Of a DNA stretch of 64,000 nt, positions 12,201-22,781 are shown piece by piece (position 1 is the stretch's first letter; every line of letters begins with the position of its first letter). The DNA is taken from NCBI RefSeq assembly GCF_932526225.1, contig NC_064043.1, positions 6,067,501-6,131,500 of the forward strand, read 5' to 3'. Both the position numbers and the translations under genes were made by a program. Origin of the DNA: Nematostella vectensis (Eukaryota; Cnidaria; Anthozoa; Actiniaria; Edwardsiidae). Below the pieces are notes generated by a model. It saw nothing but the letters and a program-made list of their open reading frames with translations, made no database searches and was not told where the DNA came from.

Positions 12201-14458
12201 TCCAAATTCTCATCCTCATCATAATCATTATCATCATCACCATCCTCATCATTATCTCCTTCTTCAGGTACCTCATCCTCCACTTCATCCTCATCCCCTT
12301 GGTCCTCATCCATACTTTCCGACCCTTCTTGATCTTCAATCTCACTATCCTGATCCATAACTTCCACATCATCCTCCCTCTGCTCCAGGCCCGAGAGTCT
12401 CTCAGTTACTCCTCCATCACCCTCCTCCTCTTCCTCCTCAGAAGATCCAGCTTTGGAGTTGTCATTAGCAAATGTGACAGTCAAGTTCTCTATAATCTTG
12501 GAGTCTTCAGCTTGTCTGGAGTCCACATCAAAGCTTATGTCCACAGGCTCATCCCAGGCACAAGTGCTTCCACCATCTTCTTCTTCACATTCTTCTTTCT
12601 CCTCATCTGCATCAAGAAGACTGTCCCCCTGGCTGACTGGACTTCCTGGATCACTGGAGCTCTTGCCCTCACTTACTGGACTTTCCAGGTCAATTTCCTC
12701 ATATACCGTACTAGAAGATGAACTGCTCCTGCTCCTTGATTGAGACCTTTCAATGCTTCCAGTGTCATGTCCACCTTTTTTCTACAACAAAGAAATAAAA
12801 ACAGTTACAGTTACCTATCAGGTACATACTGGGCATAGGTCAATTGCAAGAAAAAAAAAACACATCACATGTGTGTTTACTACTTTGCAAAAGCAGAAAC
12901 CCATAGACTAATAGTATAAGTATAATAGATGTGTGACAGTTTCTAATTCTCTTAACTATAAAGTTGCACACAAATCATTTAAAAAACAGGTAGAGCCAAT
13001 TACAATCAAGAATTATGCATATAAGTTGTCCTGCATCTGTGCAAGCAAATCCAAATATTGTCTTTATCTTACTCAAGTGCCCTCACCTTAGCGGCCATTG
13101 TCTTAAGTGCAGCCTGCCTGAGCAGCTCAAGATCTTCATCATCCTCATCATCAGCTGTGCTGACAATTCTTCTGTCCTGTGACTATAAGCAGAAACAAAA
13201 GCAAAACTTGTCTTAACATGAGTTTGTGACACCAAACTATGTGTGACATTTTTCCATTAGAGGAGCTATAGCTTTATTTTATTGTTGAGTCATATGTTTC
13301 ATATGGAATCAGGACCATTAGGCAACCATCCCGAGCCATAAGCCAGCTGGTTGCCTAATAGTCTAGGGCAGTTCCCTAATGACTTCAGTCATAAGTACAA
13401 TACATCATACTTTTTCAAGTCAAGTTAAGAGAAAGCACAATGGACAAACATAAGGATTTTCCACATATTTTTCAGACTTCCACCCAATCATCACACAGAA
13501 GGTATCCTTAGAAACATGCTTAACTTAAACCTTTAATAAAGATAGATTATTTCAGCTTCCATTTAATGCAAATAACAAATCAGCCAGATTTTAGGAAGTA
13601 TCTATGTCAGAAAGGGCATATTTTCATTGAAAGATTTCATATTGTTGTCACTCTCTGACATGACAGCCGCAGCCATTCTTGTGTTCACTTCACTTTATTA
13701 TACTATGCTACCTTGAATAAACACATAGATTAAGCTCAATAAACTATAGATTGAGCTCAATCGAATCAAACAATGTCATACCTGCCAACTCTCCCAGAAG
13801 ACTTCATCTCCCAGCAAAACAATCGAAACTTCCTATACATTTCCTGTAATCTCCTAGGAAAATTCATTGAGAATTTCTTATTCAGTTCTTGAATTTGAAA
13901 CACAATCTCCTGGTTTTTTGCTTTCAAGGTTGGCAAGTATACACTGTTACTTGTTTGAGTTGTTATGCCAGGTAATTTCATCATGTACATATTTCACATT
14001 TTCCAAATAGAATAAGTAATAATCAATAGTTTAATTGGATCTCATGATAACTTGAATCATCTTTCTCCCTTGTGTCAGTGTTATCAGGATAATGAAGATG
14101 GTGTAAGTTGGCTATGATATGTTCTATTACAGTATATTCAATAAACCATGACCCTGGTTGGCCTGATTGTTTTTAACAAATCCTAACACTGCTTGAAAAA
14201 ATAGCACTACAGTGGAAACTCGATAATAAAAGGGCCCGAAACTTTTAATTGCTTTATCGGAAGAATGTCGTTGGATTGTGATTGATCCTAATTCGATATC
14301 GTTATATCAAGAATATTGCCGTATAGAGTATCGCTCTATCGTGGTTCTACTGAGATGTGGATCGGGGCTACTTGACAGGGATTCACAACCACCAGTGCCA
14401 CCATTCAAAAGTCTACCTGCGCAGTGACTTTCATATTTTGCATCTTCTCTCAAATATG
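9231..14458 (-). CDS. Acidic, Ser/Arg-rich nuclear-type protein, 780 aa
   Basis: Coding exons on the minus strand: 14443-14417, 13182-13087, 12781-10735 and 9403-9231, with phases agreeing (0,0,1). The start MQNMKVTAQ follows an in-frame stop within its exon (14458-14417). A non-coding first exon probably ends at 14628. Residues about 10-41 read SQDRRIVS...DDEDDEDLELLRQAALKTMAAK. Next come a Ser-rich stretch and a long Glu/Asp region, then about 200 residues of RS/RSP repeats (RSRSP, SPLRRD, SPVKRD), typical of splicing or nuclear-speckle proteins. The C-terminus KERELDARIAKIKERNNAIL is a short predicted coiled coil resembling that of CCDC9-type proteins. I cannot assign an orthologue. Intron 3 (9404-10734) contains a 690-bp transposon and a foldback repeat. 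The large exon is secure; the first coding exon is inferred. Confidence 0.75.
9523..10212. mobile_element. 690-bp non-autonomous DNA transposon with TTAA flanks
   Basis: TTAA followed by GGTGGCGCGCCGAGGTTG at the left is mirrored at the right by CAACCTCGGCGCGCCACC followed by TTAA. The inverted ends continue inward (TTTTGGCTAAACAGCTTTTA against its reverse complement). A second inverted pair lies inside (CAGATTTTATTAATACATCT at about 9618 against its reverse complement at about 10120). There is no transposase. The TTAA flanks suggest a piggyBac-type target site, but the ends do not start CCC. It lies in an intron of the Ser/Arg-rich gene. Confidence 0.85.
10299..10402. repeat. Foldback element, about 104 bp
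   Basis: ACCCAGGTTCCAGAGCCTC at the left pairs with GAGGCTCTGGAACCTGGGT at the right. The arms continue with GACGTCTCTAGTTAGTGGC against GCCACTAAATAGAGAGACG, around a loop of about 25 bases. It is intronic and has no coding capacity. Confidence 0.8.
13775..13945. mobile_element. Probable MITE with TGCCAAC ends
   Basis: CATACCTGCCAACTCTC at the left and GTTGGCAAGTATAC at the right are imperfect inverted copies (about 170 bp apart). The minus-strand ORF across it has no known domain and is probably chance. It lies in an intron of the Ser/Arg-rich gene. Confidence 0.5.
14208..14354. mobile_element. Degenerate Tc1/mariner (pogo/Tigger-like) MITE
   Basis: The left end TACAGTGGAAACTCGATAA and the right end TATCGTGGTTCTACTG are imperfect inverted copies of the CAGTGGAACCTCGATA-type end, with TA next to the left end. 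Only about 145 bp remain and there is no transposase. The family is assigned from the end sequence alone. Confidence 0.55.
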
Positions 14459-14641
14459 CTTAGAAAATAAAGCAAAATGCCGACCGAATCCATGATAAAC
14501 CTACCATCAAATAGGATATCATTTACTTCTCCTATCTTCAGTTTATAACATTGCAATAACATCAACTTTAGGACCTACCATTTTATATATTTTCCACTTT
14601 TAGGTTCCAGTTTTGAAAAGTTCTTACTTCCAGCCCGCCAT
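14417..14641 (-). promoter_or_regulatory. Candidate overlapping uORF and 5' UTR of the Ser/Arg-rich gene
   Basis: An exon-1 candidate carries CCAAGATGGCGGGCTGGAA followed by a GTAAG donor at 14627. Joined to the exon at 14458-14417 it makes a 13-codon upstream frame (start ATG at 14641, peptide MAGWNIFERRCKI). That frame ends in a TGA that overlaps the main start region (ATGCAAAATATGA). AAGATGGCGGC-type sequence is a known YY1/initiator motif at animal promoters. Exon 1 is inferred from splice consensus only. Confidence 0.45.
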
Positions 14642-15161
14642 CTTGGTTTAGCATGTGAACGCATTCTCTTTGTGGCATAACCGCTGGGACTACGGGCTCA
14701 AATTCTCTTGAACACAAACATTCCCGTTACACTGAATAAATCATAAATTCGATTATGTCGCTAAAGGAAGTTGCTTATGGAAAATGTGTAAGCGTTAGCT
14801 AGTGCATGATAAAATGTGTAAGCGTTAGCTAGTGTGTGATAAAATAGCCTTGAAAATACACACATACACATAAAACAGCTGAATTGTTTCATGGGGGAGA
14901 GGGCAGAGCTAAATTATTTGTCGAACGATTTCCACGTGACCTTGCACTTTTCCCCTTATTTGGTACCTTATTGTTCTCAATCAAATCTGATTGGTTCAAC
15001 CAAAATTTAGCGCGAAACCTTTGAGATTTCAATTTGTAAGTTCTTTAGCAAGGAGTTCGACCTTTCGTCAGGACGTCTTTGTTGTTAGCTCCCTTAGATT
15101 TCCCTTACCCTGTGATCAATTCCTCTATCAAGGCAGTTTCTCGCTTTCTTTATTGAACAAA
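14642..15161. promoter_or_regulatory. Putative bidirectional promoter between the Ser/Arg-rich gene and RRM1
   Basis: The two genes are divergent with about 520 bp between the upstream ATG at 14641 and the RRM1 ATG. The stretch contains an E2F-type site TTTAGCGCGAAA (15006-15017) and a two-copy 30-bp repeat (AAAATGTGTAAGCGTTAGCT, about 14783-14845). No TATA box stands out. Confidence 0.5.
15006..15017. promoter_or_regulatory. E2F-type site upstream of RRM1
   Basis: TTTAGCGCGAAA matches the palindromic E2F/DP pattern TTTSGCGCSAAA with one mismatch. It lies 145 bp before the RRM1 start codon. E2F control of ribonucleotide reductase genes is established in animals; binding here is inferred. Confidence 0.5.
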
Positions 15162-18100
15162 ATGTCTAACCAAGACACGTATAACGACGATCTTTATGTG
15201 TTAAAAAGAAGTGAGTAGACCAATCTTCAATTGTCCGCCATTTTGAGTAACCGAATCATTTTCAACTAACATAATTTCTCTTTGCAGATGGAGATTCTGA
15301 GCGTGTCTATTTAGACAAAATTACCTCCAGGATCAGTAAACTATGTTATGGCTTGAAGAACGAGTTCGTTAAACCTGTAAGTATGCATTATTTCTCAAAT
15401 AAAGACCGTTTCTCATCAAGCAAAATTATGGCGCGAAAATGTACTTACAACTACCAGTTCACCGACTTAGTAGTGTGTTTTTCCCATGAAATCATTTTAA
15501 CTATAATACATTTTAAATAATGTCGCAATGTTCTGGAGCTTTTATGAAAAAAAAAAACTGTGTTGGTCCGAAAAAGCTTTTTATTTAGTCGAGGCCGTTC
15601 GATTCTTGGCGGGAACCTTGGAAGACAATAAACAACCATTCGTTCGAGTTATGCGATAAACCAACAACAGAAACTTCTTATTTAAGATAAAATCTTACAT
15701 CCTATATGTACAATTGTCGATTCCTATCCTGAAACTTCCCTTCTTTAATTAAGAATCTCAATCTTGAACCAGTAGTGTACAAACATTAGTACAAAGGCCG
15801 AATGCGCGGGAAAGATTTGGCGCGAAAGCCTCTTCTTGACACAAATTCGACTTTGTACCTATAGTTTGCCTATGACTATTATTAATAAGTCCATCTAATT
15901 ATGAACCTTATGATCAACTAATGATAAAAAGTAACTGTGATACATAACGTTATAAATATTTTCAATCAATTTTGCATCTAACCTAAATGGCTTTGTCTTA
16001 CCCAAATTTTGCCTGAAGCAAGTAAGTCTGCCAAGAGAGGTTAAATATTACTTGATTTGCAGGAAATTATGTTATTAAGCTGAAATATCTGCTCTGTAAT
16101 ATGGTTTATATAAGATGAGTACATGCCTCTTTATTCAGCTTACCTAATCTTATTAAACAGTAAATTCAAGCAAAGTTTCTTGCTAGGATATTTTATATCC
16201 TAATCCTTTTTTTTCTGTTGTAGATCAATATCACCATGAAAGTGATCTCTGGTATCTACCAAGGTGTCAAAACTACTGAACTTGACACTCTTGCAGCTGA
16301 GACAGCAGCATCCATGACAACTAAACACCCAGATTATGCTATACTTGCCGCTCGTATTGAGGTGTCTAACCTCCACAAAGAAACCAAGAAGGTCTTCAGT
16401 GGTATGTAGTTGTTTTATAGGTTTTTCTTCCTAGCAGTCAGGAGTTGCTGTCAGTAATGGAGAGTTTTTGAGATTGAGGTAGAATTAATGTTGTTCTGTT
16501 CTGTAAACAGAGGTAATGGAGGAACTGTATAACTACGTCAACCCGAAGAACAATAAGCACTCTCCTCTGATATCCAAGGAAACACTAGACATTATCCAAA
16601 AACATGCAGATGTGAGTTGTGTTCAAGAATGCCAAATGTTATTGTCACTTGTTTCTGTATATCGTCTTCAAACTAACAAAGATTCTAATATCTTTCTATT
16701 TTACCAGAGGTTGAATTCAGCCATCATTTATGATAGAGACTACCAATACAATTATTTTGGATTTAAGGTAATGTCAAAAATCTCACTGTGTGTTTTTTAA
16801 TCTTATATCATCTCATTGAGGTTTTGAGATTAATTTGATATCTGGTTGGTTTTTAAGACCTTGATGAGATCATACCTACTAAAGATCAATGGCAAGGTAG
16901 CAGAGAGACCACAGCACATGCTAATGCGAGTGAGTGTGGGAATCCACGGTGAAGACATTGATGCTGCTATTGAGACTTACAACCTGATGTCTGAAAAGTG
17001 GTTCACCCATGCATCACCAACCCTGTTTAACGCAGGCACAAACCGACCACAAATGTCCAGTTGCTTTCTTCTTACAATGTCTGATGATAGTATTGAAGGA
17101 ATCTATGGAACTCTAAGGACTTGTGCACTTATTTCTAAAAATGCTGGAGGAATTGGTGTTAATGTCCACTGCATAAGAGCTGCTGGCAGCTACATTGCTG
17201 GGGTAAGTGGTGGCATGGTACATCATTAATAATAATGAAACAAACTTGATATAAAATACTCTTGAATCTCTATGCACGTGTTTGTTGTTTAATTATGAAA
17301 TCTTCCCAAAATTGATGCCAACTCTTTTATATATTCTGATTTTGTTTGTCGTTTCACAGACAAATGGCCACTCTAATGGCCTGGTGCCAATGCTTCGAGT
17401 GTATGACAGCACTGCGCGATATGTGGACCAAGGAGGCAATAAAAGGCCTGGAGCTTTTGCAATTTACCTAGAGCCATGGCATGCAGACATTTTGGAATTC
17501 CTTGACCTGAAGAAAAATACAGGGAAGGAAGAGCAAGTAAGCATTTCTGTCTTTGTACTTAGTTAGTTCTCTTCTCTCCTGCTGGAGCATAGGACCACCA
17601 GTTTTGGCAGTCCCATTTACCTGTTTCCATGTCATGCCAATTTCCTGGTGTTTTTCTGTGATTGCAAACTTATAAATAAATGCACTCTATCCTTAAAGTA
17701 TGCTCCAAGCCACTTTCGAATTATTGTTGACATTTAAAAATACATGTTTTTTTTTTCTATGAACAGGATTAGGAATCAACTTAGGCTATCTGCATATTTG
17801 TTCTAATAACTTGACATTGCTATGATAGGATGTCAGCATTCTCGTGATCTATTTTACACCCTATGGACTATTGATGTCTTTATAAATCATTTGATTTCAG
17901 TGTGCATGTGATCTATTTTACACCCTTTGGATTATTGATGTTTTATGAATCATTTGATTTCAGCGTGCTCGTGATCTCTTCTATGCCCTATGGATTCCTG
18001 ATCTTTTTATGAAAAGAGTAGAGGCTGATGGGATGTGGTCCCTTATGTGCCCCAACCAGTGTCCTGGCCTCCAAGACTGTTATGGGGAAAAGTTTGAGAA

Positions 18101-21100
18101 GCTTTATGAAAAGTGGGTTTGCTACTATTTAATTTTATTAAATCTAATATCATACTATATTATTTTCAACTCTTCAGAGCTTAGACTTCTTATAAGCCTT
18201 TTTTTTAAATTATCGAAGGAAATGCAAGACTTGATGTGTATCCTTGCTTTTGCATCTTTTAATTCCCCTGGGGTTTTATATAACATTGTTAAATTATTTA
18301 GCTCTTATGCAATTTCTTTTCAGGATAATGTTTATTTTATTATTATTTTTTGGACTTCAAGAGTTCAAACCAAGTAGTCTTTTAACATAAAACCATGCCA
18401 ATTACTGTCACACATTCTAGAATCCCTGTACATCCTGAAATATTATAATGGTTATACGCATCCACCAGTAATGAATTTTTGGAAAGAAGAAGCCTGCTGC
18501 TATAACATCACTGAAATTGGTATTCTAGGTATGAGTCACAAGGCAAGTACATGCGTCAAATTAAGGCCCAGAAGCTGTGGTTTGCCATCCTTGAGTCACA
18601 GACTGAGACTGGCACGCCTTACATGCTGTACAAAGATGCTTGTAATAGCAAGAGCAACCAGAAGGTGTGCAACACATTAAGATTGTTCAATGACATGACA
18701 ACACTATTGTGTTAAATGGGTTTACAATATATTATTTATTGGGTGAAATTGAAGCAAAAAAAAAAACTCTCAAATAGAACTAATATTCCACTTGTCAAAA
18801 AAAAACACATTATACTAGCATAACTTCTACCATGAAATAGCATAAAAAGCATTGAACTTTGCTTTCAAGTAGAACTGGCATATTACAGGCCCATAGCAGA
18901 TATAACAGATACTAATGCTCAGTCCTTTTCTCTGTATATTTTTTCTCACAAGAGAAAAAAATAGAGGGAAGCCCGGTTTTGGTATGGTATAGTTAAGTAA
19001 ATTCTTTTGTCTGAAATTGCTTTATTTTCAGAACCTCGGCACTATCAAGTGTAGTAACCTATGTACAGAGATCGTAGAGTACAGTGCTCCAGACGAGGTA
19101 AGTGTTTTTTTTTTTTACTCTTGTCCTTTTTTATAGCACATTAATTAGAACAATTTTCTAAAACTGTTTTACATAAGTTTCTCAATGAATTATGACAAGG
19201 TTGCAGCATCTTTTTAAACTACTGTAGCCTTGTTTTAAAGCACACACAGATTATCATGAAGCATGATCAGATTTATGAATTTATTTATTAATTTATGTAT
19301 TAACTGAGAAGAATGTTTATCATGTTAATGTAAAGATGAAATTGATACTTAGAAATATCTGGGTCATAGGTTGCGGTGTGCAATTTGGCATCCATTGCTC
19401 TGAACAGATTTGTGAATGTTGACAAAAGCCCACCAGAGTTCAACTTTCAGAAACTTTTTGAAGTCACACAGGTAATAAATAGTCTATGATATTTTATAAT
19501 CTGCACTCTTTGTCACTTATCTGTTATTTTGCACTACTAATTAAATATTTGTATTTTCTAAAAGGTTGTCACAAAGAATCTGAACAAGATTATTGATGTC
19601 AACTACTACCCCGTCCCAGAGGTAAGATCCAAAAACCCTCAATTAACCCCCTACTCCACCCCCCCCCCCCCCCCCCCCCCAACCATCCCCTTCCATTGTC
19701 TTAAGAAAAGGGGCTGGGAAAGAAAAATAAATGATTCATACACAATTTAAAAAATACATGCAGTCAAACCAGGAAGGGAAAGTGTGCCCCCACCCCAACC
19801 CTACTCAATTTTCTAATGGTTCATGTCAAATGTTTTGTATAGGCAAGGAAATCAAACTTCCGTCACCGCCCCATTGGTATCGGAGTTCAGGGTTTGGCTG
19901 ATGCATTTATACTGATGAGATACCCCTTTGAAAGTCAAAAGGCACAAGAACTCAACAAACTCATCTTTGAGACCATCTACTATGGCGCTGTCACGGTAGG
20001 AAGTGACATCTTTATTTTGTTGTGCTGTGATTTTGCTATTCAGGTACAAAATAAAAACACTGCTTAGTTCAATGTATACAATTCTTTCTTCTCTAATTTT
20101 TACAATGCTGCTGCTGATACACTACAAAAAATAAATAATTGTAATGTATTTGAATGTACTTTCGAGAGGATTTTTGGAATGGCATTTTTGTCATAGAAGA
20201 TTTCAAGAGAGAGTAAATCTCTTATTCAATTTTAAAAAGACATAGTAAAATAGTTAAGATTATAAATCACTGCTTAACCTTATGGCTCCCTTCCCTCACC
20301 CTTTAGGCTTCATGCGACCTGGCAGCTACCAATGGTCCTTATGAGACCTACGAGGGCTCTCCCGCCAGCCAAGGGTTATTGCAGTACGATCTCTGGAATG
20401 TCACTCCCTCAAACCTGTGGGACTGGGAGGCGCTGAAGAAGAAGGTCAAGGAACATGGCCTCCGCAACAGTCTACTGATTGCGCCCATGCCCACGGCGTC
20501 CACTGCTCAGATACTTGGCAATAACGAATCTATTGAGCCATACACTAGTAATATCTACTCTAGACGCGTGCTGTCAGGAGAGTTCCAGATTGTCAATCAT
20601 CATCTTCTCAAAGACTTGACAGAGATGGGTCTGTGGAACGATGGCATGAAGAACCAACTGATTGCAAACAATGGCTCTATACAGGTATTGAGGGTGGTGA
20701 TATCTGAAATTGGTGGAAAATCTTACATAGACTTGAAAATTCTTTCTGCATACTTCAGAATATACCTCTTTAGTGTACGGATAATGTGCAAGCCCAGGGG
20801 GGAGCAGCATTTTGACTAGTTGGCCATGCCCAAGTAACACATTTCATGGCATGCTTTTAGAGGTTTAGGTAATGATAATGTTTATAGCAGTGTTTTTTTT
20901 TTTTTTTTTTTTTTTTTGCATCCCGTTACTACTCGATAACTTCTAGCAGTTCTTTTCATTTTCACCTTTTGCTTCATAATCGGTAATAGTTAAAAAAACG
21001 TCGCTGCATAAATTACGGGTCAGATACTGCTTTGGTGTTTTTTTGTTTGTTAGCAAGCAAATGTTTTGTGGGTCAGATCAGTGCTCTCTTGCTCTTCGCA

Positions 21101-22293
21101 GCTCATATACAATAAGTGTCAGTGCAAATGGCGAATGGCAATGGCAGTTCTAAGACCAATAACTGCTTCTGGGTATAATTTTTTGTAAGAAGAATGATGA
21201 TAAGTAATATAATCGCAGAAATTATCCACATGTTTCTACAGTCAGTTCCATGGCATTTTTTGATAGAAGAACTACCATTTGACAATCGCCATTGACCGTT
21301 TGCACTGACAAAGTTATTTGGAACAGGTGTATATCTATATGCTTTTGGAATGTGTCTGATACCATGGTATACAATAGTATATAAGTTACCACCCTCCTTC
21401 AAAGCACAAACCGGGCTTTGTTGCATCATTCTGAACCTTTGTTTGCCTCACTAAGGACATCAAGGAAATCCCGGCTGACCTTAAAGCTTTGTACAAGACA
21501 GTCTGGGAGATTAAGCAGCGCGTCTTGATTGACATGGCCGCAGACAGAGGTGCTTTTATCGACCAGAGCCAGTCTTTTAACGTGTTCATCGCCCAACCTA
21601 CTTTCTCCAAGCTCACAAGTATGCATTTCTACGGCTGGAAAAAGGTCAGTACCTTACTTAACGTCCCCCATAATCATAAACAAACAATCATTAACCAAAT
21701 AATCATTAACCAAACAAGTTAATAACCAAACTCGAAAATAGCATTTGTTTATTTGGATACGCGCGCTAGCGTCGCCAGAAACGTACTTATCTAAGACCCC
21801 TTCCACACGTATCCCTTTTGTTTAATGCGCAACCTTTGCTTTTCGGATACGGGTATCGTTCACGCGTAAACGCGAAAACGATGACCGAAAACGGAACAAT
21901 TTGAAAACACTGTCCAGCGTAGAACAATGAAGACGATATCCTTTCATTGTCGTGTGGACGGACGAAAACTATTTTAGGTTGCTTTGTTTCTTTAAAGATG
22001 TTTGTTTTTCTTTTTTCTTTGGTATGCGTCTAGAGTATCTTTGTAATCTTCAGCTTCTGTTTCTCAAATATAACCATTCTATTCTGCAGGGACTCAAGAC
22101 TGGCATGTATTATCTACGTTCTCGACCTGCCGTAAATGCCATTCAGTTCACTGTCGATCAAACAGCCCTGGCCAAGAAAAAGGCATCCGACTCGAGCCCG
22201 ACATCAAACGAGGAGAAGCCGAAGAAGGACGAAGACGCCGCGGCCGCTTGCCGAAGAGATAACCCCGACGGCTGTCTCATGTGCAGCGGATAG
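15162..22293 (+). CDS. RRM1: Ribonucleoside-diphosphate reductase large subunit, 16 coding exons, 810 aa
   Basis: Catalytic class Ia subunit that reduces NDPs to dNDPs in the cytosol, working with the RRM2 radical subunit. Exons: 15162-15210, 15288-15376, 16224-16401, 16511-16611, 16708-16767, 16858-17202, 17360-17536, 17964-18112, 18529-18664, 19032-19097, 19370-19471, 19565-19621, 19843-19995, 20307-20684, 21456-21644, 22090-22293. All are GT-AG and in phase. The N-terminal ATP cone starts at about residue 13 (YVLKRNG). Active-site residues are all present: Cys228, Asn437, Cys439, Glu441, Cys454, and the radical-transfer pair YY in GMYYLR. The C-terminal swinging-arm thiols are in CLMCSG (Cys805, Cys808). 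Length is close to the human 792 aa, with about 10 extra N-terminal residues. The C-terminal linker is Lys/Glu/Ala-rich and diverged, as usual. Nothing is missing, so it should be functional. Confidence 0.97.
15430..15827. promoter_or_regulatory. Cluster of E2F-type sites in RRM1 intron 2
   Basis: Four matches lie in about 400 bp: GGCGCGAAA at 15430, TTGGCGGGAA at 15606, GCGCGGGAAA at 15804 (reverse of TTTCCCGCGC) and TTTGGCGCGAAA at 15816, which fits the palindromic consensus exactly. Such a cluster is far denser than expected in AT-rich DNA. It suggests an intronic S-phase enhancer, or that the core regulatory region extends past the first exons. Binding is inferred. Confidence 0.55.
17826..17975 (+). 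repeat. Two decayed tandem copies of the RRM1 exon 8 acceptor region
   Basis: Before the real acceptor (TTTGATTTCAG|CGTGCTCGTGATCT at 17953-17977) there are two earlier copies: GATGTCAGCATTCTCGTGATC at about 17830 and GATTTCAGTGTGCATGTGATC at about 17896. Both are followed by TATTTTACACCCT(A/T)TGGA(C/T)TATTGATG, which mirrors the exon (TTCTATGCCCTATGGATTCC). The period is about 66 bp. The upstream copies carry mutated exon sequence and lie in the intron. Confidence 0.85.
20892..20918. repeat. Poly-T tract in an RRM1 intron
   Basis: An uninterrupted T-run of about 27 bases near the start of intron 14, 5' of the MITE at 21118. A similar C-run (about 19662-19680) lies in intron 12. Confidence 0.7.
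21118..21309. mobile_element. MITE of about 192 bp in an RRM1 intron
   Basis: The left end GTCAGTGCAAATGGCGA and the right end TTGACCGTTTGCACTGAC are inverted copies with small differences. The inversion continues inward (ATGGCAGTTCT against AGAACTACCAT). The interior is AT-rich and non-coding. Confidence 0.75.
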
Positions 22294-22370
22294 AAAAGCA
22301 ATGTGTTTCACAGGGGCGTGGCCAAGAATGCATGATTGACGGAAACGAGGTGGAAACACTTCAACGGTGC

Positions 22371-22781
22371 CATGTTATCCGCATAGTGAATTATGGTAAA
22401 ATCTAGCCGTACAATGTCACGGATTCTATAGATATGAATTCTGCTCCGTGCTCTTCGACATGATCATCTCACGAGGACGGCTTGTTTCTCAGATGGTTAA
22501 TAAGGCACATGTTATCCGCATAGTGAATTATAGTAAAATCTAGTCGTACAATGCCACGGATTCTATAGATATGAATTCTGCTCCGTGCTCTTCGACATTA
22601 TCATCTCACGAGGACGGCTTGTTTCTCAGATGGTTAATAAGGCACATGTTATCCGCATAGTGAATTATAGTGAAATCTAGTCGTACAATGCCACGGATTC
22701 TATAGATATGAATTCTGCTCCGTGCTCTTAGACATGATCATCTCACGGGGACGGCTTGTTTCTCAGATGGTTAATAAGGCA
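22371..22781 (+). repeat. Three 137-bp tandem repeats in the RRM1 3' region
   Basis: CATGTTATCCGCATAGTGAA begins at 22371, 22508 and 22645, giving an exact 137-bp period. Copies differ by only a few bases (for example AATTATGG/AATTATAG). The array starts 77 bp after the stop codon, so it probably lies in the 3' UTR. A polyadenylation-like AATAAA is at about 22995. Confidence 0.9.

Noticed and set aside
10641-12743. Plus-strand ORFs over the Ser/Arg-rich exon
   Set aside because: Antisense shadows of a strongly biased coding exon; they lack splice context or domains.
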